Shown: positions 43,744 through 53,366, numbered from the stretch's first letter. The stretch: DNA of 64,000 nt from an uncultured Bacilli bacterium (GCA_944371325.1 CALVXO010000003.1:30097-94096); one strand, 5' to 3'. Program-made: numbers and translations. The notes: generated by a model not told the origin, from the letters alone.

Positions 43744-44376
43744 TTATTTTATTTCTTCTTTTTCTCTTATTAAATCTATTAAGATTATTGTATTAAAATA
43801 ATTTAAGGAAACAATACTTACTAACAACATCAAAATATGCATTTTATTTATATCAAATCTATTTTTACCAAATATTAATACTATACTTATAAAAACATTT
43901 ATAAAACTTAGATAACAAATAACTGGTAAATTAGAATTTAAAACAGGAAACAAAGATAATGTAATAATATAATAATATTTAATTGCGAAATTTTTTCTTT
44001 TGGTACTCATTTTATGACTTTTAAAATAAACAATAAACAAAATTACCATTAATATTATCAAATTTAAACTTTTACTATGTAGAAAATAAATAGCTGACTT
44101 ATTTCCACAATTATAATACATATTAATTGCTAATAAATAAATGATAGCAATTGTAATAGATAAAGTTGATTCAACTAAACGACATTTATAATTAGTTATA
44201 ATTTTTGATTTTTCCTTATAAGAAGCATCATTACGAAATATAAATATTGCATATAAAATACTATATATAATACTAAAAATATCAAACACATAAATATTAT
44301 ATAATGCCATAACTATAATAAGAGAAAATGCCCCTTCATGATAACTATTTTTATCTTTTTTACTAATATATGTCAT
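43744..44376 (-). CDS. Polytopic membrane protein, unknown
   Basis: 210 residues with about six hydrophobic helices separated by short basic loops (FIFRNDASYKEKSK, YFKSHKMSTKRKNF). No motif recognised. Starts 2 nt after smc, with GAGGAAA as Shine-Dalgarno inside the end of smc, so it is translated from the smc transcript. See the short in-phase frame that follows its stop. Confidence 0.6.
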   Translation of the reverse strand: MTYISKKDKNSYHEGAFSLIIVMALYNIYVFDIFSIIYSILYAIFIFRNDASYKEKSKIITNYKCRLVESTLSITIAIIYLLAINMYYNCGNKSAIYFLHSKSLNLIILMVILFIVYFKSHKMSTKRKNFAIKYYYIITLSLFPVLNSNLPVICYLSFINVFISIVLIFGKNRFDINKMHILMLLVSIVSLNYFNTIILIDLIREKEEIK

Positions 44377-44378
44377 AT

Positions 44379-47306
44379 TTAAATTTCCTCTAATTTAACA
44401 CTTACTAATTTACTAACCCCCGATTCTTGCATTGTTATACCATATAACGTATCAACATATTCCATTGTTTTTTTCTTATGGGTAATGATTATAAATTGTG
44501 TTTTTTCTTTTAAACTACATACATACTTACCAAAGGAATCAACATTAACATCATCTAATGCTGCTTCAACTTCATCTAATATACAAAATGGAACCGGCTT
44601 AGATTTTAATATAGCAAATAACAAGCTAATTGCCGTAAATGTTTTTTCTCCACCTGATAATAATGAAATAGTTGTTAGTTTTTTACCTGGAGGAGATGCA
44701 ACTATTTCGATACCTGTTTCTAATATGTTATTAGGATCAGTCAATTTTAAATCTGCTGTTCCACCTTTAAATAATTCTTTAAATGTAGTATTAAAGTTTT
44801 CTTTAATAACCCTAAATGTCTTAATAAATTCTTTTTCCATTACTTTATCCATTTCAGATATAATTTCTAATAAAGTATTTTCAGCTTTAGTTAAATCATC
44901 TCTTTGATTAATTAAAAATTCATATCTTTCATTAACAGTTTCAAATTCTTCGATAGATCCCAAATTAACGACACCAATTTCTTTAATTTGTCTTTTTAAA
45001 CTGTTAACTTTATTTCTAGCTATATCAATATCCATATCTAATTTATACCTAGTTATAGCAGTATCGTAAGTAATAGAATAATTTTCAGATAAAGTATTTA
45101 ATAAATTATCTATTTTAACATCTAATCTATTAACAGATATTTCTAATCCATTTAGTTCTTCTTTTTTATCATTATATAAACTATTTTCTTTTTTAACAGT
45201 TAATTCATAATCAGATAATTCACTATTTAATTCTTCCTTTTTCTTTAATAAACTATTTAAATATAAACTAACTTTATTTTTATTTTCTAAGGTATCATAA
45301 TATTCTTTTAATACTTGTTGTTCTTCATCCTGTAATTTATTATCTAAAATATTATTATTACCCATTATTTCATATGTTGTTTCTTTTAAATTTTCTTCTT
45401 TTGATATTATTTCATTTTTATAATTATCTAATAATACATCTTTATTTAATTTTTCTTTATTAATTAAATAAATTTTATCTTCAATACTTTTATAATTATT
45501 ATCTACTTCATTTAATTTTTCTTCTATTTTACTTATATTATCAGATATCAAATTAGCTTCTTTTATTTTATTTTCTAATTCATATTTTTCTAATATAATA
45601 TTTCTTGTTTTAGCAGTATTACCACCAGTTAAAGAACCACCAACATGAAGTAATTCACCATCCAAAGTAACTATTCGATATTTATAATTTATTGCTTTAG
45701 CAATTATATTAGCATTATCTATATTATTAACAACTAAAACGTTACCTAACTGATTTAATATTATATTAGAATATTTTGAATCATATTTTATTAAATTACT
45801 TGCAATATCGATAAAACCAGGTAAATTAATATTAATATCTACATTTCTAGGCTTAATAATATTTAAAGGGAAAAATGTAGCTCGACCTAATTTATTTTCT
45901 TTTAAATAGTTTATTGCTTCTTTAGCACATACTTCATTATCGACAACTATATTAGTAGACGCAACCCCTAGTACTGTTGAAATAGCTAAAGAATATTTTT
46001 CTTCGACATCAAATAAATTACCAATTATATCATGAATACCTCTTAATTTTGGATTATCTAATACTTTCTTAACTGAAGTTGGCAAACTACTATTATTATC
46101 AATACTATATCTTAAAGATTCAATTTGTAAATTTAAATTATTTTGAGTTTTTAAATTATTTTGTAAATCTAAATTTAATTTATTTTTAGTGTTTTTAACA
46201 TTATTTAAATCAACATTTAAACTATCTATTTTTTTACTTAATTCAATTATTTCTTTTTCAATTAAATCTTTTTCATTTTTAATATTATTTAATTCTGTAG
46301 TTAACTTTAATTCCTTTTCTTTTAATAAAACTAAATTTTCATGAACTTTACTATTTTCAACATTATATTTTTGACGCTCTAAAATAATTGCTTTACGACT
46401 ATTTATTTTTTCTACATCAGTAGTTAATTTAATTAAATAATCTTGATATTTTTTTATTTCGTTATCTAAATTGATAATATTTTTTTTATAATCTTCTATT
46501 TTAGCTTCATATTTACTATTATCAGTAGTTAATTTAGATATTTCTAATTTTAATGTTTCAATTTTATTTTTATTGTTTTGATAATCAAAATTTAAATTAG
46601 TTATATCTTCGCTTATTAAAGCAATTTCAATATTTTCTAGTTCAATATTTAATTCTTTATATTGAATAGCTTTTTCTTTTTGTTCTTTTAAAGGTTCAAT
46701 TCTATCTTCTAACTCATTAATAATATCATTTATTCTATTCATATTATTATGAGTTTTATCTAATTTTCTTAATGCTTCTTCTTTTCTTCTTTTATATTTT
46801 AAAACACCAGAAGCTTCTTCAAAAACAATTCTTCTTTCATCTGGTTTATTAGATAAGATTTCTTCTATTTTGCCTTGTGAAATAATATTAAAACTTTCCT
46901 TAGCTACTCCACTATCTAATAATAAATTAGTTATATCTTTTAATCTTACTCTTTCGTTATTAATAAAATATTCGTTACTTCCATCTTTATAAACCCTTCT
47001 TTTAATAGCAACTTCATTAAAATTTAAAGGTAAATATTTATCTTTATTATCAAATATTAAAGTAACTGATGCTACATTGGATGGATTTCTTGATTTACTA
47101 CCAGAAAATATGACATCTGTCATATTTCCATCTCCTCTTAAAGATTTTACTGATTGTTCACCTAATACCCATCTCACTGCATCAACAACGTTACTTTTTC
47201 CACTACCATTAGGTCCTACTATACCTGTTATTTTATTATCTAATTCAATAATAGTTTTATCAGCAAATGATTTAAAACCATGTGCCTTTATTGCTTTTAA
47301 ATACAT
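44379..47306 (-). CDS. smc: Chromosome segregation protein SMC (short arms)
   Basis: 975 residues; typical bacterial SMC is about 1150-1200. Head motifs are complete: Walker A GPNGSGKS (about 32-39), Q-loop region ISQGKIEEIL, signature LLSGGEKTFTAI and Walker B PFCILDEVEAALDD. The hinge (about 410-560; LRGIHDIIGNLFDVEEKYSLA, GGSLTGGNT) is normal, so the loss is in both coiled-coil arms (about 170-400 and 575-790). Works with ScpA/ScpB in chromosome condensation. rnc and ftsY, its usual neighbours, are absent. Confidence 0.95.
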   Translation of the reverse strand: MYLKAIKAHGFKSFADKTIIELDNKITGIVGPNGSGKSNVVDAVRWVLGEQSVKSLRGDGNMTDVIFSGSKSRNPSNVASVTLIFDNKDKYLPLNFNEVAIKRRVYKDGSNEYFINNERVRLKDITNLLLDSGVAKESFNIISQGKIEEILSNKPDERRIVFEEASGVLKYKRRKEEALRKLDKTHNNMNRINDIINELEDRIEPLKEQKEKAIQYKELNIELENIEIALISEDITNLNFDYQNNKNKIETLKLEISKLTTDNSKYEAKIEDYKKNIINLDNEIKKYQDYLIKLTTDVEKINSRKAIILERQKYNVENSKVHENLVLLKEKELKLTTELNNIKNEKDLIEKEIIELSKKIDSLNVDLNNVKNTKNKLNLDLQNNLKTQNNLNLQIESLRYSIDNNSSLPTSVKKVLDNPKLRGIHDIIGNLFDVEEKYSLAISTVLGVASTNIVVDNEVCAKEAINYLKENKLGRATFFPLNIIKPRNVDININLPGFIDIASNLIKYDSKYSNIILNQLGNVLVVNNIDNANIIAKAINYKYRIVTLDGELLHVGGSLTGGNTAKTRNIILEKYELENKIKEANLISDNISKIEEKLNEVDNNYKSIEDKIYLINKEKLNKDVLLDNYKNEIISKEENLKETTYEIMGNNNILDNKLQDEEQQVLKEYYDTLENKNKVSLYLNSLLKKKEELNSELSDYELTVKKENSLYNDKKEELNGLEISVNRLDVKIDNLLNTLSENYSITYDTAITRYKLDMDIDIARNKVNSLKRQIKEIGVVNLGSIEEFETVNERYEFLINQRDDLTKAENTLLEIISEMDKVMEKEFIKTFRVIKENFNTTFKELFKGGTADLKLTDPNNILETGIEIVASPPGKKLTTISLLSGGEKTFTAISLLFAILKSKPVPFCILDEVEAALDDVNVDSFGKYVCSLKEKTQFIIITHKKKTMEYVDTLYGITMQESGVSKLVSVKLEEI

Positions 47307-47311
47307 AATGC

Positions 47312-48139
47312 TTACTCCTTTATTGTTACTTTTCTTAATTTAATCGTTTCGTTTCCAGAAGAATCAGTTGCAACATATTTAACTGTGTAATCTCCAGGCA
47401 ATATTGTTATATTATTTGAAACAGTTATTGTTACAGTTTCATTACTGTTATCTGTTACTGTTATATCAGATTTAAAATCATATGTTTTAGATTCCTCATA
47501 AGTCATTTGTAAACTATTGCTAAAGGTTATTTCTGGTCCTTTTGTATCACGTACAATTATTGTTCTATAAGCTACATTATCACTAGTTGTATATTTAGTT
47601 AAATATATACCTTTTTTATTTAAATCTAATGTTGGCGTTGTTACACTTGTAACATTAGAAACGGTATTACCATTTGCATCTTTAGCAACAACACCAGGAT
47701 CATTATAACTAGAACTACCAAGTTCAACGTATTCTAAAACATTACCATTAACTTTTATACTAGTAATAGAATTATAATCTTTAACATTATTACCATTAAC
47801 ATTGACATTATACTCGATAATACCTTCATTATTAAATATTTCTAATACCATATCATTAGGAAATAATTCTTTAGTTTTTGGATTTTTAATATCTATATCA
47901 ATTAAACCTGCTTCCTTTAATTGACTTAAACTCAATGTAATCTTTTCGCCTAAATCTGGTCTTTGATTATCACTCATCCAAGCTTCAAGCGCTAATTTGA
48001 TGGTATTTATTTGGTCATTATATAAATCTTCTTCTCCTTGTTTTAATACAGTAGAAAAAGTTGCACTTATAATTAATAAAACTGCCCCTAAAATAACAAT
48101 AACACCTAATAATTCTGCTAATGTAAAACCCTTTTTCAT
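47312..48139 (-). CDS. Prepilin-like protein with Ig-like C-terminal domains
   Basis: 275 residues. The N-terminus MKKGFTLAELLGVIVILGAVLL is a class III prepilin signal (cleavage after G, E at +5, hydrophobic helix). Then a pilin-like helix and strand region (to about 105), followed by two beta-sandwich Ig-like domains of the DUF5011/bacterial surface type (LGSSSYNDPGVVAKDANGN; and PGDYTVKYVATDSSGNE). Probably a surface or pseudopilus protein. Strong Shine-Dalgarno AGGAGG. No pilus assembly genes are in the window. Six bases upstream of smc. Confidence 0.75.
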   Translation of the reverse strand: MKKGFTLAELLGVIVILGAVLLIISATFSTVLKQGEEDLYNDQINTIKLALEAWMSDNQRPDLGEKITLSLSQLKEAGLIDIDIKNPKTKELFPNDMVLEIFNNEGIIEYNVNVNGNNVKDYNSITSIKVNGNVLEYVELGSSSYNDPGVVAKDANGNTVSNVTSVTTPTLDLNKKGIYLTKYTTSDNVAYRTIIVRDTKGPEITFSNSLQMTYEESKTYDFKSDITVTDNSNETVTITVSNNITILPGDYTVKYVATDSSGNETIKLRKVTIKE

Positions 48140-48148
48140 ATACTCCTC

Positions 48149-48649
48149 CTAATTCATTAAAATATCACCAATTACTTCTATTAATTTAGATTTAAAATCT
48201 TTTAATCTATAATAATTATCTTTAAAAAAATTATTTTTTGCTTTACTACAATCTATTTCAATTAAATTTTTACTCTTAATTACTATATTTGTATCATATC
48301 TTCCATATCTAGTTTTCAACAATTCAATATCAATATTACCAAAATAAAATATTTTTCTTTTATTTATATAAATACTATCCTTAATAAAAGTATTAAAATA
48401 TTTATTTATGTCATCATAATTACAAATAATATAATCAATTTTTTTCTTTTTGAAAATTTTTCTTATTTTTTTAATTCTTATCGTTTTATTAAATAAACTA
48501 AATTTACTTTTACCTTTAGAATGAGAATTTAATAAATCACATTCTGTAATTTTATCATTAATTTCTATTTCTTTAATTAAATTTTCATCTAAACCAATAC
48601 CTAAAACTCTACCATCTAAATTTCTAATTATCTTTATTAATTCTTTCAT
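48149..48649 (-). CDS. Hypothetical protein, 166 aa
   Basis: Basic, Lys/Asn/Ile rich. The N-terminal IRNLDGRVLGIGLDENLIKEIE resembles the glycine motif of a SAM-dependent methyltransferase, and KKKIDYIICNYDDI could be the later strand, but the acidic binding residues and catalytic motifs cannot be confirmed. It overlaps tcdA by 26 nt. Called hypothetical; a degenerate methyltransferase is possible. Confidence 0.5.
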   Translation of the reverse strand: MKELIKIIRNLDGRVLGIGLDENLIKEIEINDKITECDLLNSHSKGKSKFSLFNKTIRIKKIRKIFKKKKIDYIICNYDDINKYFNTFIKDSIYINKRKIFYFGNIDIELLKTRYGRYDTNIVIKSKNLIEIDCSKAKNNFFKDNYYRLKDFKSKLIEVIGDILMN

Positions 48650-49322
48650 TGTTAACCTCTTTTAAAATATCATTTATAACATAATTTGTACACAATAAAC
48701 CCGCTGTTCCTACTACATAACTAATAGAACCTAATTTACTATTTTTTAAAGGTGGCTCTTCACTATAAACAACGGGAATTTTACCTTTAATATTTTCTTT
48801 TTTAATTAAATTTCTTAATTTCTTAGCTAAAGGATCATAACATGTCTTATCTAAATAACTAATTTTTATTTTACTTGCGTCAACTCTATTAGCCATCCCC
48901 ATAGACGATATAAATTTAATTTTATTTTTTAAACAATACTTAATTATTTCTTTTTTAGTTTCTAAAGTATCACAAGCATCAATTACATAGTCAACTTTAT
49001 CTTTAAATAATAAAGATAAAGTATCTTTTGTAATAAATTCTGTTATTTTAATAACTTCACAATCAGGATTTATTTTTCTAATTCTATCAAACCATACATC
49101 AGTTTTATACAATCCAACATTATCAATATTAGTCATCAATTGCCTATTTAAATTAGATATATCAATTTTATCATTGTCAACTATAATCAATTTATTAATA
49201 TAAGTTCTAGCTAAAGTTTCTAATGCATAACTTCCAACTCCGCCTAAACCTATTATTAATATTGTTTTATTTTTTATAACATTTAATTTGTTATCTAATA
49301 ACCAAATTAATCTTTCTTGCAT
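48624..49322 (-). CDS. tcdA: tRNA threonylcarbamoyladenosine dehydratase (TcdA)
   Basis: 232 residues of the ThiF/E1-like family. Nucleotide loop IIGLGGVGSYALETLARTYI, DNDKIDISNLNRQL, DACDTLETK and the TcdA-type FISSMGMANRVDASKIKISYLDKTCYDPLAKKLR. Converts t6A to cyclic t6A in tRNAs using ATP. ATG 49322 follows GGTGAAAGG; the ATG at 49334 has no ribosome site. Confidence 0.9.
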   Translation of the reverse strand: MQERLIWLLDNKLNVIKNKTILIIGLGGVGSYALETLARTYINKLIIVDNDKIDISNLNRQLMTNIDNVGLYKTDVWFDRIRKINPDCEVIKITEFITKDTLSLLFKDKVDYVIDACDTLETKKEIIKYCLKNKIKFISSMGMANRVDASKIKISYLDKTCYDPLAKKLRNLIKKENIKGKIPVVYSEEPPLKNSKLGSISYVVGTAGLLCTNYVINDILKEVNNERINKDN

Positions 49323-49338
49323 ACCTTTCACCATTATA

Positions 49339-49367
49339 ATTATACCTAAAAAACTTAATAAAGTAAA
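49339..49367 (-). promoter_or_regulatory. Promoter of tcdA
   Basis: TTTACT (49362-49367), 17 bp, TATAAT (49339-49344) on the - strand. It probably serves tcdA, the 166-aa gene, the pilin-like gene and smc, as no terminator lies between them. Confidence 0.65.
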
Positions 49368-49389
49368 GGAATTTAGTTAAAATTAATTG

Positions 49390-49418
49390 TTGTATTAAGA
49401 AATAGAGCATACTTTAAT
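49390..49418 (+). promoter_or_regulatory. Possible promoter of the phage-type small gene
   Basis: TTGTAT (49390-49395), 17 bp, TTTAAT (49413-49418). Confidence 0.4.
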
Positions 49419-49432
49419 ATAGGTGATTTTAA

Positions 49433-49726
49433 ATGAACATTGTAGATTTAATTATTAAATTTTCTTCTTTAATTATAGCAGTTGGTGTTATACTATCAAA
49501 CATTAATAAAATATTTGCTCCTATTTATAAAAAAATTACTGAATTAGAAAAAAACCAATGTAAAAACTTTTTAGTTGATTTTCTAGCAAGAGTAGAAAAC
49601 AAAGAAAAAGTTACAGAAAGTCAAATAAATAGAGCGTATGAAGTATATGATCACTATATCAAAGATTTAAATGGAAATTCATTTATCAAGGATAAATGGG
49701 AAAGATTAATGGATAATATTCTTTAA
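49433..49726 (+). CDS. Phage-type small membrane protein (holin-region family)
   Basis: 97 residues: one N-terminal hydrophobic helix, then a coiled region and the stretch ELEKNQCKNFLVDFLARVEN ... YEVYDHYIKDLNGNSFIKDKWERLM. That pattern is common in small proteins of the lysis/holin region of Firmicute prophages. No endolysin or other phage gene lies here, so it is an orphan, domesticated or left over. Shine-Dalgarno AGGTGAT. The family link is from memory of the motif. Confidence 0.6.
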   Translation: MNIVDLIIKFSSLIIAVGVILSNINKIFAPIYKKITELEKNQCKNFLVDFLARVENKEKVTESQINRAYEVYDHYIKDLNGNSFIKDKWERLMDNIL

Positions 49727-49755
49727 GCTAATGTCTAGTAATAATCAAAATAATT

Positions 49756-49764
49756 TGTTATAAT
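49756..49764 (+). promoter_or_regulatory. Extended -10 promoter of the anchored 173-aa gene
   Basis: TGTTATAAT followed by GGAGG and ATG 49785. Confidence 0.55.
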
Positions 49765-49784
49765 TACAAAATGGAGGATGTAAA

Positions 49785-50306
49785 ATGAAAAAAAATAGGA
49801 AAAATCCCATGAAAATAATTATTAGCGTTATTTTAGGTATTATTTTTGCTATAATCGCTATTATTTTTATAAAAAACACTTTTACTAACAAAGGAGAAAT
49901 TTATTCAAATAACGGACTTACAATAACTATGGATGAAGGATTTTATAAAAAAGATTCAGAATTTGCCGCAATATACTATGAAAGTATAGATGTAACACTA
50001 ACAGGTGTAAAAGAATATTATGAAAATTTAGAAAGTTTTGATATAAATAAAGATAGTCCTTTAGATGATTATGCTGAATTAATTTCATATGCTAACGAAA
50101 AAGATTATGATTATAAAAATTTAAATGATAAAACGCTTTATTATACGTATGAAGAAACTATTAATGATAAAAATTATTTTAATATGGTAGCAATTACTAA
50201 AGGTAGTGATTCATTTTGGATAATTACTTTATGTTGTGAAACTAAAAACAAAGAAGAATATATCCCAAAATTTGAAAAATGGTTAAATACTATAGAAGTA
50301 GAATAA
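49785..50306 (+). CDS. Membrane-anchored extracytoplasmic protein, unknown
   Basis: 173 residues: basic N-terminus, membrane helix (about 10-30), then a soluble alpha/beta domain with ITMDEGFYKKDSEFAAIYYESIDV near the start and FWIITLCCETKNKEEYIPKFEKWLNTIEV at the end. The latter resembles the close of PsbP/DcrB-like lipoproteins, but there is no lipobox cysteine. Own promoter and terminator. Function unknown. Confidence 0.6.
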   Translation: MKKNRKNPMKIIISVILGIIFAIIAIIFIKNTFTNKGEIYSNNGLTITMDEGFYKKDSEFAAIYYESIDVTLTGVKEYYENLESFDINKDSPLDDYAELISYANEKDYDYKNLNDKTLYYTYEETINDKNYFNMVAITKGSDSFWIITLCCETKNKEEYIPKFEKWLNTIEVE

Positions 50307-50336
50307 AAGCTTGTTCATTTTAAACAAGCTTTTTTC
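50305..50336. terminator. Bidirectional terminator
   Basis: AAAAGCTTGTT (50305-50315) / AACAAGCTTTTTT (50323-50335). It ends the + strand 173-aa gene and, in reverse, the exonuclease gene. Confidence 0.8.
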
Positions 50337-50830
50337 TTACATTCTTGATAAACATAATTAGCCGTATAACAATCTCCTACTGCCCTATGTGATACTTGAT
50401 TTATTTTAAAATATTTTTTTAATGTTTCTAATTTATAATTATACATTTGAGGCAAATATTTTTTAGCAAGTAATAAAGTATCAACATTTTTATTGTTTAA
50501 CTTATCCATATTTAATTTATTTAAATTAACATTAATAAATCCCAAATCAAATTCATTATTGTGCGCAATTAAAGGTAAATTCTCAATAAAATCAATAAAT
50601 TTAGGTAATACAATATCAATTGTCTCTTCATTTATTAAATCTTCATCTTTAATACCTGTAATAGTTGTTATTATATCTGGTAATTTTATATTAGGATTAA
50701 TTAAATAACTAAATTCGTCAACTAAAACATTATTTCTATATTTTAAAGCGCCTATTTCAATTATCTTATCAATATCTTTATTTAAACCTGTAGTTTCAAT
50801 ATCAAAAACTACATAATCATCATACATCAT
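50315..50830 (-). CDS. DEDDh 3'-5' exonuclease (DnaQ/PolC-like)
   Basis: 171 residues. ExoI VVFDIETTG, ExoII AHNNEFDLGFI and ExoIII SHRAVGDCYTAN supply the D-E-D-D-h set. The length fits a free-standing exonuclease such as the proofreading-type DnaQ-like proteins; no polymerase or helicase is fused. The start codon overlaps the stop of the ABC permease gene (ATGA), and AAAGGA lies upstream. Confidence 0.88.
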   Translation of the reverse strand: MMYDDYVVFDIETTGLNKDIDKIIEIGALKYRNNVLVDEFSYLINPNIKLPDIITTITGIKDEDLINEETIDIVLPKFIDFIENLPLIAHNNEFDLGFINVNLNKLNMDKLNNKNVDTLLLAKKYLPQMYNYKLETLKKYFKINQVSHRAVGDCYTANYVYQECKKKACLK

Positions 50831-51618
50831 ACTAATTCCTTTCTATTATATATTTTATATATACCAAATATAAAAATTAAGCTAACAAATACACATATTA
50901 TTATATTTAAAATTGGAATATTATTGTTTAATATTATATTTCTAGGATCACCCAATGAATATATTGAAAAATATTTAAAAAATTCAGATTTATCGTTTAA
51001 ATTAGATAAAATCATTAAAAAATAACTAATAAATACTATTCCTATAGATACACCTAAAACTTTTTTTGTTTTGTTAAAAAAACATGATATAAACATACTA
51101 ATAAAAAATATTGGTATACATATTAATATAGGTGAAATACTCAATAATAAAAACAATTTTAGATCAATTTTTTCAATTAATGATAAACCAACTAGATTGA
51201 ACAATAAAATAAGTAATATCATTAATATAATATAAAATATACCAACTAATATTTTTGAAGTTATTATTTTGTTTCTACTAATTGGCTTAGCATATAAATA
51301 TTCAATTGTTCTATCATTTTCTTCTTTTAATAAAATATTACTGCCTAATATTGATGAATACATTCCAGTTATTAATAAAATTAAAACGAATCCTTCAGTT
51401 TTCAACCAACCAAATGCACTGGATATAGAAGTAATATCCATATTAAACATCTTAAGCATTTCTTCAGGAAAAACTTTAATTAATTCTTCCATATCTTTAA
51501 TATTTTCACTATTCATAATTGATGGATACATAATAAAGACAATACCAAATATACTCATTAAAATAATTATCCAAATTAAAAAACTTTTTAAATTTACTTT
51601 TAACTCTCTTTTTATCAT
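50827..51618 (-). CDS. ABC-2 type transporter permease
   Basis: 263 residues, six hydrophobic helices with a large N-terminal extracytoplasmic loop (about 35-65), and the middle ILLKEENDRTIEYLYAKPISRNKIITSK typical of NatB/ABC-2 permeases. Partner of the ATPase encoded 3 nt upstream. The substrate is unknown: sodium, drug or peptide export are all possible. Confidence 0.85.
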   Translation of the reverse strand: MIKRELKVNLKSFLIWIIILMSIFGIVFIMYPSIMNSENIKDMEELIKVFPEEMLKMFNMDITSISSAFGWLKTEGFVLILLITGMYSSILGSNILLKEENDRTIEYLYAKPISRNKIITSKILVGIFYIILMILLILLFNLVGLSLIEKIDLKLFLLLSISPILICIPIFFISMFISCFFNKTKKVLGVSIGIVFISYFLMILSNLNDKSEFFKYFSIYSLGDPRNIILNNNIPILNIIICVFVSLIFIFGIYKIYNRKELV

Positions 51619-51621
51619 AAA

Positions 51622-52437
51622 TCACCTATAAAAACCCAAAAACATATCTTCTATTGAAGGTTCAGTTATTTCTAATTTTAAAATATTGTATCTACTTAAT
51701 AATTTGATAAGATTATTTATATCTTCATTATATAAAAACTTATATTCATAATTATCTTTTTTATATTCTACATTTAGTTTTATATTATCTTTTGTTTTTA
51801 TAGTAACTAAATAATTATGATTGCTTATTTCATCCAAATTAGTTATTTTTATTAATTTTCCATCTTTAATAATACCTACTCTATCACATATTTTATTAAT
51901 TTCACTTAAAATATGGGTCGAATAAAATATTGTATTGCCATTATTTTTCTCTTCTTTAATTAATTCATAAAATACTTCTTGCATAATAGGATCTAATCCG
52001 CTCGTTGGTTCATCTAATATAATTAATTTAGGACTATGAACTAAAGCTAAAATGATACCTAATTTTTTTAAATTTCCTAAAGACAACTCTTCAATTTTTT
52101 TACTTTCATCTAACTTTAATTTATTAACTAAATATTTCCTTTTTTCTTTTATATTTTTTTTATAAAATGTTTCATTATAATCTAACATTTGTTTAACTGT
52201 TAAATCATCATATAAATTTATTTCACTGGGTAAATAGCCAATATCTTCTTTTTTTAAAGTATTTATTTCCCCACTTGTTTTATTAACCAAACCCAAAATA
52301 CATTTAATAGTTGTCGACTTACCTGCTCCATTAGGTCCAATAAAGCCAAAAACTTCACCTTTATTTAATTTTAAAGATAAATCTAAAACTCCTACTGTAT
52401 TGCCATAATATTTTGTTAGATTTTTTATTTCTAGCAT
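51622..52437 (-). CDS. ABC transporter ATP-binding protein
   Basis: 271 residues. Walker A GPNGAGKST, Q-loop, a signature of LSLGNLKKLGI (G-to-L change in place of LSGGQ), Walker B LIILDEPTSGLDP and H-loop STHILSE; the C-terminal EPSIEDMFLGFYR is typical of ABC-2 exporters of the NatA/drrA kind. ATG 52437 is taken, behind GGTGG; the frame runs to 52473. Confidence 0.9.
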   Translation of the reverse strand: MLEIKNLTKYYGNTVGVLDLSLKLNKGEVFGFIGPNGAGKSTTIKCILGLVNKTSGEINTLKKEDIGYLPSEINLYDDLTVKQMLDYNETFYKKNIKEKRKYLVNKLKLDESKKIEELSLGNLKKLGIILALVHSPKLIILDEPTSGLDPIMQEVFYELIKEEKNNGNTIFYSTHILSEINKICDRVGIIKDGKLIKITNLDEISNHNYLVTIKTKDNIKLNVEYKKDNYEYKFLYNEDINNLIKLLSRYNILKLEITEPSIEDMFLGFYR

Positions 52438-52469
52438 TATTACCACCATTTTAATTATATCAAAAAAAA

Positions 52470-53348
52470 TCAATTTTTGATATATAATTCAATTTTTTTC
52501 TCCTTATAAGCAGTTATAATACTATTCCATATAACACTATTTACATACCTAGCTTTTTTAGGATGAATTAAATATCTTATTGTTAACTCAACATAATCAT
52601 CAACTACTTTAGTATATATCATAGGTTCATATTTGTTATAATAAATTCTAAAATCATCATCCATATGACTAATTTGTTTTTCCATTTTTTTAGGAATCAA
52701 TTTAACTATTTCATTACTATTTATTATCTTATATAATTCCTTTTTTATTTTAATCAAATCACTATCAATAGGAACCTTTATAGACATTTCATCCCAAATA
52801 TACTTAAATAATTTAGTGTAGTTTTTAATTGGTTTAGTAAAAATAATAGAATTAGGAAAAGTTACTACAACACCAGTCGATTGTCCATTTTCTTCTTTGG
52901 AATTTATTTCTAACACACTAAACTCCAAAGACGATATATTAGTAACATCCCCTTTTATATCTTCTATTTCTATTCTATCTTCTATTTTAAATATTTTTTT
53001 AAATTTGATATACATACCACAGAAAAAATTTAGTACTATATCTCTTAAAGCAAAAGTCAAAGCAGCTGAAAGGAAACTAATTAAAGTTATTAAATTTTTA
53101 ATATAATCTTCCCAAACAAACATTAACATAATTATATATACTATATTTAAAAATATTTTAGAATTTTGAATATAAGCATAACGTTTACTATTATCTTTTA
53201 CTACCAAATTAATTACAAATTTAACAATATGTTTTAAGCAAATTATAATTAAATAACATAATATTGTATTTAATAACAAACTAACATACTTTATATTAAT
53301 ATGTAAAATAACACTTACATAATTATAAAAATTATTTACTATATCCAT
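52470..53348 (-). CDS. MscS-type mechanosensitive channel family protein
   Basis: 292 residues. Three N-terminal membrane helices; the third with the pore-lining SFLSAALTFALRDIVLNFFCGMYI, then the MscS beta domain (FKIEDRIEIEDIKGDVTNISSLEFSVLEI and FPNSIIFTKPIKNYT). The C-terminal domain is short. Opens on membrane tension. Strong Shine-Dalgarno AAGGAGG. First gene of the operon with the ABC exporter and exonuclease. Confidence 0.88.
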   Translation of the reverse strand: MDIVNNFYNYVSVILHINIKYVSLLLNTILCYLIIICLKHIVKFVINLVVKDNSKRYAYIQNSKIFLNIVYIIMLMFVWEDYIKNLITLISFLSAALTFALRDIVLNFFCGMYIKFKKIFKIEDRIEIEDIKGDVTNISSLEFSVLEINSKEENGQSTGVVVTFPNSIIFTKPIKNYTKLFKYIWDEMSIKVPIDSDLIKIKKELYKIINSNEIVKLIPKKMEKQISHMDDDFRIYYNKYEPMIYTKVVDDYVELTIRYLIHPKKARYVNSVIWNSIITAYKEKKIELYIKN

Positions 53349-53366
53349 ATATAACCTCCTTGCAAT

